Below, piece by piece: positions 44,665 to 56,210 of a stretch of DNA of 64,000 bases (position 1 is its first letter; every line of letters starts with the position of its first letter). The DNA is taken from assembly GCA_021018995.1 (NCBI GenBank), contig CM037587.1:18973366-19037365 (forward strand), read 5' to 3'. Made by a program: the position numbers and the translations under genes. This DNA comes from Chloranthus sessilifolius. Lineage: Eukaryota > Streptophyta > Magnoliopsida > Chloranthales > Chloranthaceae. The notes beneath the pieces were generated by a model. The model ran no database searches, was not told the origin of the DNA, and was given only the letters and a program-made list of their open reading frames with translations.

Positions 44665-46976
44665 TGTGATAGCCTGAATTTTGACACCCTGAAATCCGTG
44701 CCATCAGCACGACCCTCAAGGCTATACTCGATAACCCTGCACGGAGAATTGGTATATACAAGCAATAAACCAAAAGATAAAGTACAAGAGTTTACTCTAA
44801 GCAAGTCTTCATGCCTTTGAAATGAATAAAAGAAAACTCAAAAGACAGTTCTAGTCTCATGTCAATTCATGAGCAGAAGAACCGACTCGAACCATCGGTG
44901 ATAAACCGTTAACCCCAGATGGTTCGCCAAAAGAATTCATGGTATTTAATTACATTTAAGAATTTAGACTTGACATACCAAGCCGCACAAATGCTCTCAA
45001 CTCACTCTCAAAGTATGCAAGGGGTCTCCTAGAAGAAGTCCTTAGGAGGAGGCTCTAACTCTTCTTCGGGCACGTAATCCGAATCCTCTAGATCAAAGTC
45101 TCCCGAAGCTTCAATTGCCGCTAGTACTGGACCTGCGACGTATAGTCTAAGGGGTGAACTACATCCTAGCTCAATAGGGAAAACACAGTGAACATATAAA
45201 TTAAGCTCTCACATATATGTTAAAACAGTTTTAAAAACACAATTCATATGATGGAATTTCTGAGGAAATAATTGAAACAATCGAGAATGAAATGATAGAT
45301 ACAACAGTTACTTGCACGACTTTGTTCATTCTCATCTTACTAGTATAGTTACGGATTCGGCCTAATCACTTAAATCTTAACTTAAGTAGTCCTTAAGCAA
45401 TATAGCATCGAGCCCCGATGGAATACCCACCATCGTCGTCTAAATAGACACGTGTTATATGCTCTCAATTTCAATACTACCCAGCCCCTTTCTCTTAGGT
45501 GGTAGGGTCTAAATCTCAAATCTATTTCCCTGGGATGTGCTACTAGTATACGGATTGGCCACTGTACCGGTAACGGATATCCTGTCGAGTCAGTCGTGGG
45601 TATCCCACCACGTCGGTCGGGCAGTCTAATCCAACCAAAAGTATCGAATGTGCTTTACATATAGTTATTCACCGTGATTGTGCTAATTTTATTACATTAG
45701 GCCTTATCACTTTTCTTTCATTTCACCGTTAGATTTCATCTGCATCCCTAGGATACCACTAATTCAATGCATCATCTACATGCCTATTATCAGATTTACA
45801 TGTCCCCTAGGGACCTCATGGTTTCACTTTTGAATTCACACACACACCCTTGTTTGAAATCACATTTGATACATGACTATTCACAAGAATTACTCTACAT
45901 ATATGATTTTGATGAATTAAAGTACATGTTTCAAGATATTCCCTACCTCAACGTAAATCCAACGCATTACTTTCTCGCAGAGGTTTACACGCAACAATCT
46001 CACGTCAAACCTACATTGCATGTGTTAAGAATATACTTAAAATGGTCTCCCAAACCTTTAGGACCCATAGCTCCCATGAATTTCACAAAAAGAATTCGAA
46101 AATCCAAGTTGTGCCTTGCGCAAGAGAGCACTATTCCTCGCTCGAGCGATCACTTAACCTAGCTCGATCGAGTACTTGACCTTGCTCGAGCGATAAAAAT
46201 GAGGTACTAATCCTTCGCGGTGGCGAGCACTATTCATCGCTCGAGCGGCTTGAATGAAGTACCCAACCCTCGCATGAGCGAGTACTATTAATCGCTCGAG
46301 CGATCACTATTCATCGCTCGAGCGGTTAAAACGAGGTACCTGAAGCTCATGCGATGCCTCGCTCGAGCAAGCCTCCCGTTCACTATGGGTCTCGCTCGAG
46401 CGAGCCTAGAACACAATTTATGCCTATATTTTATATTCCGACCTCGCTCGAGCGAGCCATTTATACCGCTCGAGCGAGAAATGAAAAAAATTGATGCTCG
46501 ATTCTTTCGAGAAACAGTTTTCCCACTCCATTTAAGGCCTTATTAATATAAAAAACCACTCAACTAATACTTTATACTTTATTTAAAACACACATAAGCA
46601 TTTAAAATATACTTCAATCAATAGATCCTATGTAGACTTGATCCAAGATCAAATCATATGAGGAGGGTTTCCAAAGCTTCTCATCCCATCCTCCTTCCAG
46701 ATTATCTACCGATTTTAAAGAAAACAAATGAACCTCTAACCCTCTTATACAAAGTCCTCTATTCTTTCTCCCTGTTTCACTTTCTCTCTATCTAACTCAA
46801 TTAGGTCACGAATGAGAGACTTCTCTCTATTTAACTCTCCACTTATTTAGTGAAAGCTAGTGTGTTTCACACATACACATGTAGTGTGTATATATTAATT
46901 GTGGTTTCCTTGTGAACCACAAACACATGTGCATGATATGTGGCGTGCACAGTTCCCAAAAGTCGGGGTTATGACA
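44665..46976 (-). repeat. Element B LTR, right copy (5' LTR of the element)
   Basis: Starts TGTGATAGCCTG and ends GGGTTATGACA on the plus strand; colinear with 34769-37137. The palindrome cluster is at 46135-46490. Confidence 0.85.
46135..46490. repeat. Cluster of TCGCTCGAGCGA palindromes in right B LTR
   Basis: About ten copies or near copies of CGCTCGAGCG in 355 bases; somewhat fewer than in the left LTR, so the cluster has lost or gained units since insertion. Confidence 0.85.
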
Positions 46977-46981
46977 GAAAT
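46977..46981. repeat. Right 5-bp target duplication of element B (GAAAT)
   Basis: GAAAT directly after the terminal CA at 46976; identical to 34764-34768. Confidence 0.85.
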
Positions 46982-48190
46982 CCCCCAACTCTGAGCAAGT
47001 CAACACGGTTGCCAATCAGGGACAGAACTCTAAAAATGGAAATTATCAACCAAGAAATTTTGGACACAACCAATACCTGAATCAAAATCAACCGTGATAG
47101 CCAAATAAAAATCAGAACCAAAACAAATACAAAAATTAGAATCAATACCCTAATCCGAACACCTACCAAAACTAGAACTAGAATGTCGCCCAAAATCGGC
47201 CAGCTAACCCTCAGAATTACAACAACGTGCCCCCACCCTAGAAATCCAATCAGCAAACCAGGGGTCCATATCAACCAAAGTGCGAACATTATCCTCCCCT
47301 ACCTGACACCATCCCTAACATTTTCCGCCTTCTCAGTAATCAAAACCTCACCCAATTCCCACCAAAACGACGATGGCCCTGCCCGATAAACTTCTATCCA
47401 TTCCATAGATTCTCAGGGCACAACCTGGAAGACTTTTGGGCCTTACGGGATGTGATCTATGACAGGAAGGACAAAAACCAAATTAACTAGGAGTCTCCCT
47501 GAAATTCCAACTAGAATAACAATCAACCCCCGCCGAACCTAGGGATCATCAATAATCCCATGCCAAACCACAACCAAGGGCCGATCGCTCACATCACCAC
47601 AATAGATCTCCCGGGCTGACTCCCTTTCCGTCCTTCTACCTTTGATCAACTATATCAGTCCTTCAGATACCCTGATTAATCCAGTTGAACCTCCGAGGCC
47701 TCCCTTCGTCCACCCACATCCTTCATTCCTGATCACTTGGATCGCTCCTTTAAATCCTCCACCCTATCCAATCATTCAGAGCTTCAAGACCAAACCTTCA
47801 ACTCATGGAACCCTTGACTCCCCAGAATTCTGAGACAACTCCACCACTGCTTCCACTATATGACTCTGAACCTTAAAACGAAGACGATACGCTTCAAACT
47901 GCATCCAAAATCTCATCATGGGTAGAAGGGTTCTCCAAAAACACTTCAAGTCAAGAGCACGAGACTGCAATTGAACACCAGCTAGATGCAGGGATGAGTC
48001 GACAAAACCAAGAACCTAGTAAGGAGGAGGCACTGATCTCCACCTTTTTAAAAGAGGAAGACTATACTTAGTATCTCCCCCATGGATCGATATAGCTCCA
48101 GTACATATCCCTGCTTCAAAATTTACCCCGTTTATGACAAGCGCTTTAGGAAGCTCGTCAACACAAGCTAGTGCATGGCTTAAGGACCGA
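46982..48190 (+). pseudogene. gag: Element A gag fossil, part right of the nested insertion
   Basis: Asn/Gln/Pro-rich Gag C-terminal region typical of Tat elements ('YQPRNFGHNQYLNQNQP'), then 'PLPDTIPNIFRLLSNQNL' and a zinc-finger-like segment with 'FYPFHRFSGHNLEDFWALR' at about 47390-47450, the counterpart of 'CNFYQGSGHPTDRCFPLKH' in element D. From about 47480 to 48190 only a proline-rich linker is visible. Broken at many points. Confidence 0.6.
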
Positions 48191-48196
48191 TAGTCG

Positions 48197-50015
48197 ATGT
48201 GCCCCGTCCTTAAATCGGGGACTAATTATCCACCGCCACCATTCCCCCAGGAGAAGCAAAACGTGGGCGTTCAACCATCAGAAAGAATAACAAGAGAAAG
48301 GGAAGCAAACTTACCTCCCCCACCTCATGTAATTCCTCCGCCTCCAGCTCCGACACCGATGCCTCAGCCACCTCAGGTGAACGTGAAAAAATCCCATAAG
48401 CCCTATAAGGAGCCAGCGCTGGAAACAGGCCAGGAGTACGATCCCCTATGGCACCTTGGGAAAGTACCAGCACAGATATCGACACTTGAACTCATCAAGA
48501 AGTCACCAGAACACCACTGAATGTTAATAAAGGTGCTGGATGAAACACACATGGATGAAGACACACCTTGGATGAGCTACACGAAATCACTTCAGTAATG
48601 ATGCAACCTCCGGCACTTACCTTCACCGACACTAACATGCCAAAAGAATCGATGCATGAAATCTCAGTCCTTATATACTTGACAGTCATAATTAGAAGAT
48701 TCTCAGTGCCTCACGTGCTAGTCGACATGAGAGTAGGACTCAACATTTGTCCAATAACAATGCTCAAGATGCTCAAGTATACGAAACAAGACATAAGGCC
48801 ATCCTCGTTATCCCTCATTGAGTATGACGGCTCTCGGCGTTTCATCAAAGGGACTATCAAGCTACAAGCCCGCCTCGGGCTAGTCACCAAAGATGTCATG
48901 TTCTATGTCTCAGACTCCTTCAACACTGATAACCTAATTTTAGGAAGAAAATGATGGAATCCATGAAGGTTGTTGCGTCTAGATACCACCAGTACGTCAA
49001 GTTCCCCTAGGAGGATTATATCATCAGGATACATGCCAACGCACCCCTCTAAGAAATATATACCGACTACATGGCAAGCATTCCAACAGCGCACGACTTT
49101 GTGCTAAATACCGGCCACATCAAAAGGGCAGAGACTCTCGATGATGCATCAGTAGCAAAAATCAGCCATCCCTCGTCCCCTCCAGCCTGCCGATAAAAAT
49201 AATGAAGAGTGGCAAGCCCTAACCTCACACGCCTACATGACATAAACCCAACTGTAACAAAGGGGTGGGACCTTATGTATCAACTAGGATACACCCCACA
49301 TGCAAGACTCCGCAAGAATAAGCAAGGGCGCATCGACCCTATCATCTCGAAGAAGGTTTGTAAGCACACCGGGTTAGGCTACCAATCAGACTACAAATAG
49401 GTTGACCTTTTCCCAACCTCGCCCAAGTGGTCACTCTATGACCACTATGTGTACGGAACCACTGAGAAGGCCGATGTGTCGAAGAGAGAGAAATTCTAAA
49501 CCAAGCCCCATATCACGGAGATTGAACAAATGGTTGAAGCTTTCGTCGACCTGGTAGATCTAAATCAAGAAGAAGACGAAGATAAACCACTCGAGGGAGT
49601 TGGACTGTTGTTCAAAGAATTCCCCTCTATAGAGGAACCCAAAACTCTAAAAATTGAGCCCGTCGCAAAAGACTGGGAATCGACTGACGAAGAAGACTTC
49701 TACATAGCAGCCATAGAGGCCGAAGAAGAACCAATGCTCGACGCCATTCAGTCCCCAGGATCATCACCATCAGAAGAGAGCCAACAGTCGCCATCAAGCG
49801 ATGATGAAAACTATTGGTTGAACCTTCTTACCATGGAACTAGAAGAATATCTGAGGGCAGACCGTTTGAGATTATTCACAAAAGATGACCATTCCCAAAA
49901 TGAGGATTCGAACTCCGATGGCAGTTTTGACTACCGACACATACTTGATAATTGGAACTACCCACGCCGATGCTCAAAAAAGGGTCTCTTTACTGCAACC
50001 TACGCACATTTATGA
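48197..50015 (+). pseudogene. pol: Element A protease, G-patch and acidic linker fossil
   Basis: A proline-rich N-terminal stretch (48197-48520) leads to an aspartic protease (about 48700-48950: 'LNICPITMLKML', 'DGSRRFIKGTIKL', ending 'NLILGRK'). Its closest counterpart in the window is the element D protease ('NGSALNVCPL', 'NLLIGRP'). Next is a G-patch-like segment (49260-49390: 'GWDLMYQLGYTPHARLRKNK', later 'GLGY'), a known feature of Tat/Ogre polyproteins, and then a long acidic region (49530-50015) with 'DEEDFYIAAIEAEEEP'. RT, RNase H and integrase are not found. Broken. Confidence 0.65.
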
Positions 50016-50417
50016 TACGATACATGTTCTTGCTTCGATACATGTACATTCTTCTTATGATCTTGTTCTCGATGGAACGAACTTTTCAGATATTGAAATG
50101 AGCAGATGCAATTCACCTTAGGTGTTCTAAATCTTGATTTTGTCTTTGAAACTGAAAAGTCAGTTGCATCAACTTCCTCAAACAGTTGAAGAGAAAGCTT
50201 TATTTAAGTAGTGAGAGCTTTCAAACAGACCTAGGCTAATATTCATGCCCATGACCATAGTGAAGAACATCAAATCACCTTGATCTAGTAGCAAGGATGC
50301 ATTATATTGATCTATCTGAAGAATGTTGAAGAGAACTTTTTGTCAGCCAATAAGTCACTAGTGGGGACGTTAGTTGTTGAACTAACCCTCATATGTACAT
50401 TTAGCTAAGTCGCATGC
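50016..50417. other. Unassigned stretch, no gene seen
   Basis: About 400 bases with no motif recognised. It links the end of element A to the protease fragment at 50418. Confidence 0.4.
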
Positions 50418-50654
50418 ATGGCACTTAGGTATCGTACACACGAACAAGGCACGAGCATTGGTAGACCAAGGTCTACTCACACTTTTGTGACGTCTCAATA
50501 CGCGACCAAATTGAGTGTCATCCCCGAGCCCTTAGACTTCATCCAAGTGGTATCAGTCCTTACGGAAAACACGGTGAGCACAAACACAATATACCGATTG
50601 GTTATCATCTCGATTGAACACCATGAGATAAGGATTTCAATGTATGATTTGTAG
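50418..50654 (+). pseudogene. Isolated chromovirus protease fragment
   Basis: A short plus-strand stretch with 'RSTHTFVTSQYATKLSVIPE' and 'LTENTVSTNTIYRLVI', like the chromovirus aspartic-protease segment ('DPGSTHSFV...ARKI' and '[12 protein letters not shown]' in element E). Nothing else of that element is visible on either side. It is of a different subfamily from B and E. Confidence 0.55.
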
Positions 50655-50788
50655 TTGTCATAGATTTTAGAACAGTAAACTATTTAATCGTGGATATGTT
50701 GACCAATGACCTATTGATTGTTAGTTACGACAATAATTTAGGTTAACCAATATATTTACAAACCACTTTCAATTGTGGCATTACATGA

Positions 50789-51013
50789 ATGTCGCTACGC
50801 CGTTTCCATTCTATTGAATGGGAGCAAGTTACAACTCCTTTGGGTTCGGTCAAATTAGCCTTAAATAATTTAAAGGAACTTGATGAATTAAACCAAATAA
50901 GATTCTATAAACTGGGTATACATTCGATTGTTGAACAAACAAGAGAACTTGTTGATATAAGAAATGAATGGATGGATGGTAAAGGAGAGACAAGACCGGT
51001 AGGAGCTCCATGA
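50789..51013 (+). CDS. Unrecognised short ORF, 74 codons
   Basis: I do not recognise it. The frame starts ATG at 50789 and ends in a stop at 51013. Residues are well mixed and helix-friendly ('LNNLKELDELNQIRFYKLGI', 'VEQTRELVDIRNEWMDGKG'), which is unlike the low-complexity chance frames nearby. There is no signal peptide or membrane segment. It lies between a stray chromovirus protease piece and a truncated Tat LTR, so it may be an exon or a captured fragment, or chance. Confidence 0.25.
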   Translation: MSLRRFHSIEWEQVTTPLGSVKLALNNLKELDELNQIRFYKLGIHSIVEQTRELVDIRNEWMDGKGETRPVGAP

Positions 51014-51071
51014 GAAAATGGACATCTTTGGAGTAGAGCTCAACAGATAGATTTTTTTTTAACGACGTGAT

Positions 51072-51765
51072 TGTAGGCACCCCCATTTTGCCTTCTTGGA
51101 ATATTTTTTTTTAGTCAACCTTTGACCTTCTTTGTTAACCCTGATATGGGAACCATGCACTGAAACAATAGTACATGGTTGAACACAGGCTGAAACAATA
51201 ACTTTGTGGGTCAGATCCCGACATGGGGAGACTATATACTGAAATAATAGTATATAGTTGGAATGCAGACTGAAATAATAGTCTTGCATTTCATTCTAGA
51301 GACCAGACCCAGACAACCTCAAATTAAGCGCCTGAAACCCCGCGCATAATTTAATTGCACGTCACACCAAAAACGTGCAATCAGTCCCCTTTCAGACTAA
51401 ACTTCCTTTCTCAAACCTATTCGAGACTCGATTATGCGCCTGAAATCGGACGCGCGATCGAATTAAGCGCCACAAAACTAGCACACAATTGGCCTACGCC
51501 CGACCTAGTCTCATTATCCTTAACCCTTAAGTTCCCTTGATTAAGCACTTATGACTAAACGCTTAATCAAATTGTTCAACTCCCATCATGAGCGCAATTA
51601 GCCCTAATTTTGGTATGACTGGGAAACTTGCTGAGCAAGTCAGCCGGTCACTCACTGAGTCGATGACCGACTCAAAGTGATTAAGTGCCAAGAAACTAAT
51701 GCATAATTTAATTAAATGCCTGAAATAGGGCGTGTAATTGAAGCAAAACCTATAAAAGCTTGTTT
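51072..51765 (+). repeat. Truncated Tat-type LTR (same family as LTR-1)
   Basis: Starts TGTAGGCACCCCC and follows LTR-1 (2410-3420) through 'tgaaacaatagtacatgg', 'gcacgtcacaccaaaaacgt', 'gactcgattatgcgcc' and the TATA box (TATAAAAG, 51751), where similarity stops. It has no clear PPT on its left and differs from the element A LTR, so it is probably not the partner LTR of A. Confidence 0.65.
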
Positions 51766-53155
51766 ATACATATAAAGAAAATGCATCCTAAACAATAGAA
51801 GAAAAAGTAGATTTCTACCTACACTTTTCCATTTTCATTATACATTTTTTTTGGAATTTTGTTTTTGATGATTTTTTGTTATTTTTCTTCATTTTTGGGA
51901 TTGAAATGTGATGCTGGAAATATGTACATGAAAATGAGTAGAAATATATACACATTTTTTGGTGTTTGGATTTTTCTTAATTTTTTTTTTTTTTTTGGCT
52001 TTTCTTCTTTTTTTTGTTTTTGATGCCTTGATAGTGAGACGGAGTAACGGGTCCCATTTTGAGCATAGTCAAACTCTTTCATGCAGTCAGATCTGAGTGA
52101 GTTTTCGGATTTTACGAAGGCCGGAACTTTGATCCCTTTGGATTGAGTTAAACCTTTCTCCTTGCCTCGGGTCATACGTTTGACGGTGTGGTTTCACAAA
52201 AACAATTATGGTCGGGACCCGATTCGAACTAGCATGAGCGGCCCAGTCGGACAAGAGGATACAAGAAGAGTAATGAAAGGGTTCCTCAAACATTAATCTT
52301 CTCAATTAGTCCAAACCTTTCTTTTTTAATTTTTTCTCTTTTTTTTTTATCTCCCTTTTTTTTTTACCCGTGGCACCCTTTCATGTTTTCACCACGTCCA
52401 TGGGTTTAGCTCTCTTACCCCAAGCACCCTTTCGGGTTTTCACCTGGTCCGCACAGGCCCACTGTTTTTACCCGTAATGCCCTTTCTAGTTTTCACTACG
52501 TCCATCTTGCTTTGAGCTTGTATTTTTATTTTATTTTTTATTCTTTTTATTAATTTTTTTTTTTCAAGAGCTATGACATAGACGTCGATTCCGTCATAGC
52601 CGGTTGGATGAGGTTCTGGTGTCGTCTCACGACTCGGCTCATGTTGACTTAACATATATTATGACTGCTTGCGAACCTACAAAGAGGGCTTCCTTCAGGG
52701 TGTAGCTTGGCCATGGGTTAGGTTAGGATTTGAAGGTATGCTGGGCTAAAAGGGTTTCCTTGATACGGCTTCAGTTTTCTCAACATACTTTCTTCCTTGG
52801 GGGTTTTTACTGTACATGTCCCGTGATTCTTCTATACACATTTTTTTGTTATTCTTTTTCCTCCATTTCAGGCAATCTCTTTTTGAGGTTTTGCTTTTTC
52901 AATTTTTTAAGATTTGATAGTAACTTTATACACATGCATCTTCTCTCTCTCTCTTTTTTTTGGTATATGTACACGTATATTTTTTTTGGGGGAATGGGTT
53001 TATCGAAAGAAAGGCCCAGACTCAAATGGGGTAGCAAAGGATATCATCATTTTTAGGGATATTTTTGGACACTATGCTTGAAATGATGGCCTCTTTTGGG
53101 TGGTTCTTAAGCAGTCACGTATCTGTTTCATCAATACTTACCTTATCAAGATAGA
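51766..53155 (-). other. 3' noncoding region of Tat element D
   Basis: Follows the integrase on the minus strand. Contains 'ctaccccatttgagtctggg', T-rich tracts, a CT microsatellite (about 52942-52955) and the 52-bp repeats at 52366-52505. No LTR of D is present: it ends against the TATA region of the oppositely oriented LTR fragment at 51765. Confidence 0.6.
52366..52505. repeat. Three imperfect 52-bp tandem repeats in element D 3' UTR
   Basis: Units start near 52366, 52417 and 52470 (ACCCGTGGCACCCTTTCATG, ACCCCAAGCACCCTTTCGGG, ACCCGTAATGCCCTTTCTAG), each followed by GTTTTCAC and a '.GTCC' word. Confidence 0.7.
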
Positions 53156-54307
53156 CTAAGAGTGGAACCGTCGGACATATCCAGCGTTGATGGGCTCAGG
53201 AAGATGATCTCCGTCCATGGTGGCGAGGTGGATGGCGTATCCCAGCATCACTTCTCGAATGATGTATGGTCCTTCCCAGTTCGGCTTAAACTTTCCTCTT
53301 AGATCGGCATGGAGGGATGGGAAGATCTTCTTTAGCACAGTGTCTCCTACCTTTAGGTCTCGACCACGGACACGTTTATTGTAAGAGCATGCGATTCTCC
53401 CCTGGTAAACTTGAGTGTGACACAAGGCTAGGAGTCTCTTCTCGTCCAATAAGTTTAATTATACAAAGCAGGATCTCTCTCTCTACTTCAGGTAAGCCTA
53501 ATTCCATGAGGATTCAGAGCGAGGGTACTTCAACCTCTACCAGGAGGATGGCCTCGGTTCCATACACAAGGGAGAATGGTGTTACCCCTGTAGCAATACG
53601 GATAGACATTCGGTAGGCCCACAGAGCAAATGGCAGCATTTCGCTCCAATCTCGATAAGTGACGACCATTTTCTCAAGGATGCAGACAAATGTCTTGTTC
53701 GCGGCTTCCACTGCTCCATTAGTTTGAGGCTGATAAGGGGATGAGTGATGGTGCTTGATTTTGTATTGCTCGTAGAAGTCTCGGATGAGCTTATTCGCAA
53801 AGTTTGTGCCGTTGTCCGTGATGATATCTTTGGATACTCCGAATCGGCACACAATATTATTCTTGAGAAACTTCTCAACGTGACTGGCCATGATGTTAGC
53901 ATATGACACCGCTTCTACCCACTTGGTGAAGTATTCAATGGCGACGAGGATGAGCCAATGCTCATTTAGTGCTTTTGGATTAATTATTCTGACAACGTCA
54001 AGGCCCCAGGTAGCAAATGGCCAAGGAGTGGTCATGTAGTGAAGATCAATGGCAGGAGCGTGTATCAGACTGGAGTGTTCCTGACACTTGTAGCATTTTT
54101 GAACATGTTTACAACAATTTGATTCCATAGTGGTCCAGAAGTATCCCTGCCGTAGGATTTTCTTAGCAAGCATGTGACCGCTGACATGGGCTCTGCATAC
54201 TCTCTCATGGATTTCTTCCATAATATTGACCGCTTCACTTTCAGTAAGGCACCTGAGTAAGATGTTATTGTATGATCGCTTGTAGAGGCATTCCCCACAA
54301 ATGACAT
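53156..54307 (-). pseudogene. pol: Element D integrase fossil
   Basis: DDE integrase of the Tat type. The zinc-finger region has 'GHMLAKKILRQGYFW' and 'CYKCQEHSSLIHAP' (about 54180-54050); the core has 'WGLDVVRIINPKA', 'ITDNGTNFANKLI' and 'SPYQPQTNGAVEAANK' (about 54000-53700). The C-terminal part has 'FKPNWEGPYIIREVMLGYAI' and 'PINAGYVRRF' (about 53290-53170), the GPY-like end of Tat integrases, with no chromodomain. Broken. Confidence 0.75.
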
Positions 54308-54510
54308 AACCTGTCGCTAAACATTGAATGGTTCTTCGGTCTGTCTTGGATGTACCCTCTGGGAAAGTTAGGGTATCAAGGAAATTCTTGATATCTGAGA
54401 ACCAAGGTGGCTCATCATCAGGCTTTGTAGCTTCCTCAATCTGGAGGCAGAAGGCCGGCTCATTCCTCTACTCGATCACGATCGGCTTCATCTCAACACC
54501 ATAGGGGATT

Positions 54511-54933
54511 TCAATCATTGACGCCAAAGTTGCTAATGTGTCGGCAAAGCGATTCCTTATCTGAGATGTATGAGAAAGTCACATCTTGGAAGCAAGCTAT
54601 CAGATCCTCGAGGTGTTCATGATAGGGGATCAATTTCTCGTCTTTCATCTTCCAGTCACCATTCGTCTGGCATATGATTAATTGTGAATCGCCAAATACT
54701 CGAAAGTGAGTTATATTCAGATCGAGAGCCGCCTGCAGACTAGTGGCGCAAGCTTCGTACTCAGCCATATTGTTAGTGCAAGGGAAGTTGAGCTTGATAG
54801 AGACCGATACATGGAATCCTTTTGGTGAAATTAGGATGGCGCCAACACCTTGGCCCTCGACATTTGCTGCCCCGTCAAAGTGCGTTACCCATGATTCTTC
54901 TGCTTCTTCTGTATCGTCTTCCATCATGAACAA
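54511..54933 (-). pseudogene. pol: Element D second RNase H (archaeal type) fossil
   Basis: 'WVTHFDGAANVEGQGVGAIL' at the start, then 'NNMAEYEACATSLQAALDLN' and 'FGDSQLIICQTNGDWK'. This is the plant-type additional RNase H (aRH) that sits between RNase H and integrase in Tat/Ogre elements. It would remove RNA from the RNA-DNA hybrid; the extra copy is a lineage marker. Confidence 0.75.
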
Positions 54934-55011
54934 GATATCTTCATCTGGGAATTCGGTTCTTAACGGCTCATAGTAAGGTAAAGGATTGTCAGCAAGATGA
55001 TCAGCAAGCGC

Positions 55012-56210
55012 CTATCCCTTGATCGATTTCTGAGTGATGTACGTGATGTCGAATTCAGATAATAAAAGTTGCCAACGTGCGGTTCGTCTAGTGAGAGCTG
55101 GCTTTTCCAATAGGCATTTTAATGGGTCCATTCGGGCCAAGAGCAGAACTGCCTGAGATAGCAAGTAGTGGCAGAGCCTTTGAGTAGCCCATACAAGAGC
55201 CAGGCATATTTTCTCCAGATGAGAGTAGCACACTTCATAATCAGTAAACTTCTTGCTCAGATAGTAAATGGCCTGCTCTCTTCTTCTCGTTTTATCGTCC
55301 TGCCCTAAAACACATCCCATCGAAACATCCATCGTGGAGAGATACATCAAGAGTGGTCTCCCTGGCTCAGGTGGTACCAAAATAGGTGGATTAAGGAGGT
55401 AGCTTTTGATTTTTTCGAACGCTGCTTGACAATCGTCGTTCCATTCAACAGGCAAATTCTTCCTTAATAACTTGAAGATCGACATGCAGATTGGAGTTAG
55501 CTGTGCGATGAACCGACTGATATACTATATTCTGTCCAAGAACCCTCTAGCCTCTTTCTCGGTAGACGGCAGTGGCATTTCAGTAATGGCTTTGACTTTG
55601 ACTGGGTCAACTTTGATCCCTCTTCTGCTGACGATGAATCCCAACAATTTTCCTGACATGGCGCCAAATGTGCACTTCTGTGGATTCAGACGGAGTCAAT
55701 ATTTTCTCAACCTTTCAAATAGCTTCTGAAGGTTTACCAGATGGTCGCTTTGCTTTGGTGACTTGGCGATCATGTCACCGACATATACTTCAATCTCTCG
55801 ATGCATCATGTCATGAAATAGTGCAGTCATAGCTCTCTGGTATGTTGCACTGGCATTCTTCTGCCTGAATGGCATGACTCGATAGCAAAAGGTTCCCCAG
55901 GGGTAATGAACACTGTCTTCTCGCGATCAACCTCTGCCATTCTGATCTGATTGTATCCTGAGAATCCATCCATAAAAGAAAGCATCCCGTGCTTAGCCGT
56001 GTTGTCTACCAAGATGCCGATGTGTGGTAGTGGGAAATCATCCTTTGGGCTCACTCTATTTAAATTGCAGAAATCGATACACATGTGGACCTTTCCATCC
56101 TTCTTCGGTACAGGCACAATATTAGCTAGCCATTGCGGGTACTTAGATACTATGAGAAACCTCTCATCGTTATGCTTGATGACCTCATCTTTGACTTTCA
56201 ACATCCACTC
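55012..56210 (-). pseudogene. pol: Element D RT and RNase H fossil
   Basis: RT: 'WLANIVPVPKKDGKVHMCID', 'LPHIGILVDNTAKH' and 'FMDGFSGYNQIRMAEVDREK' (about 56200-55950). RT continues into the connection and RNase H: 'FEKIKSYLLNPPILVPPEPG', 'MYLSTMDVSMGCVLGQ' and 'AIYYLSKKFTDYE' (about 55430-55240), ending 'LLLSEFDITYITQKSIKG'. The motif set matches Tat-lineage elements. Broken. Confidence 0.75.

Larger units (their letters stand above)
34769..46976 (-). mobile_element. Chromovirus B (Ty3/gypsy, Tekay/Del-like), complete in structure, nested in element A
   Basis: 12,208 bp with LTRs of 2369 bp (34769-37137) and 2312 bp (44665-46976), TG...CA ends and a perfect 5-bp duplication GAAAT. Minus-strand order: LTR, PBS, gag (44575-43149), pol (42993-39621), a noncoding segment with palindromes and a TATA box, an extra ORF (38936-37650), PPT, LTR. 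By eye the LTRs differ by roughly 5-8 percent in stretches I compared, mostly transitions. Under commonly used plant rates that suggests an insertion a few million years old. All parts are present but the coding regions are broken, pol by about three breaks. It inserted into the gag of element A and is therefore younger than A. Confidence 0.85.

Noticed and set aside
51072-51765. Candidate 3' LTR partner of element A
   Set aside because: Its sequence follows LTR-1 (2410), not the LTR at 31854, and there is no PPT on its left.
52180-52240. GGGACCCGATTCGAACT resembling a tRNA B box or T-arm
   Set aside because: I could not find a cloverleaf or an A box at the right distance.
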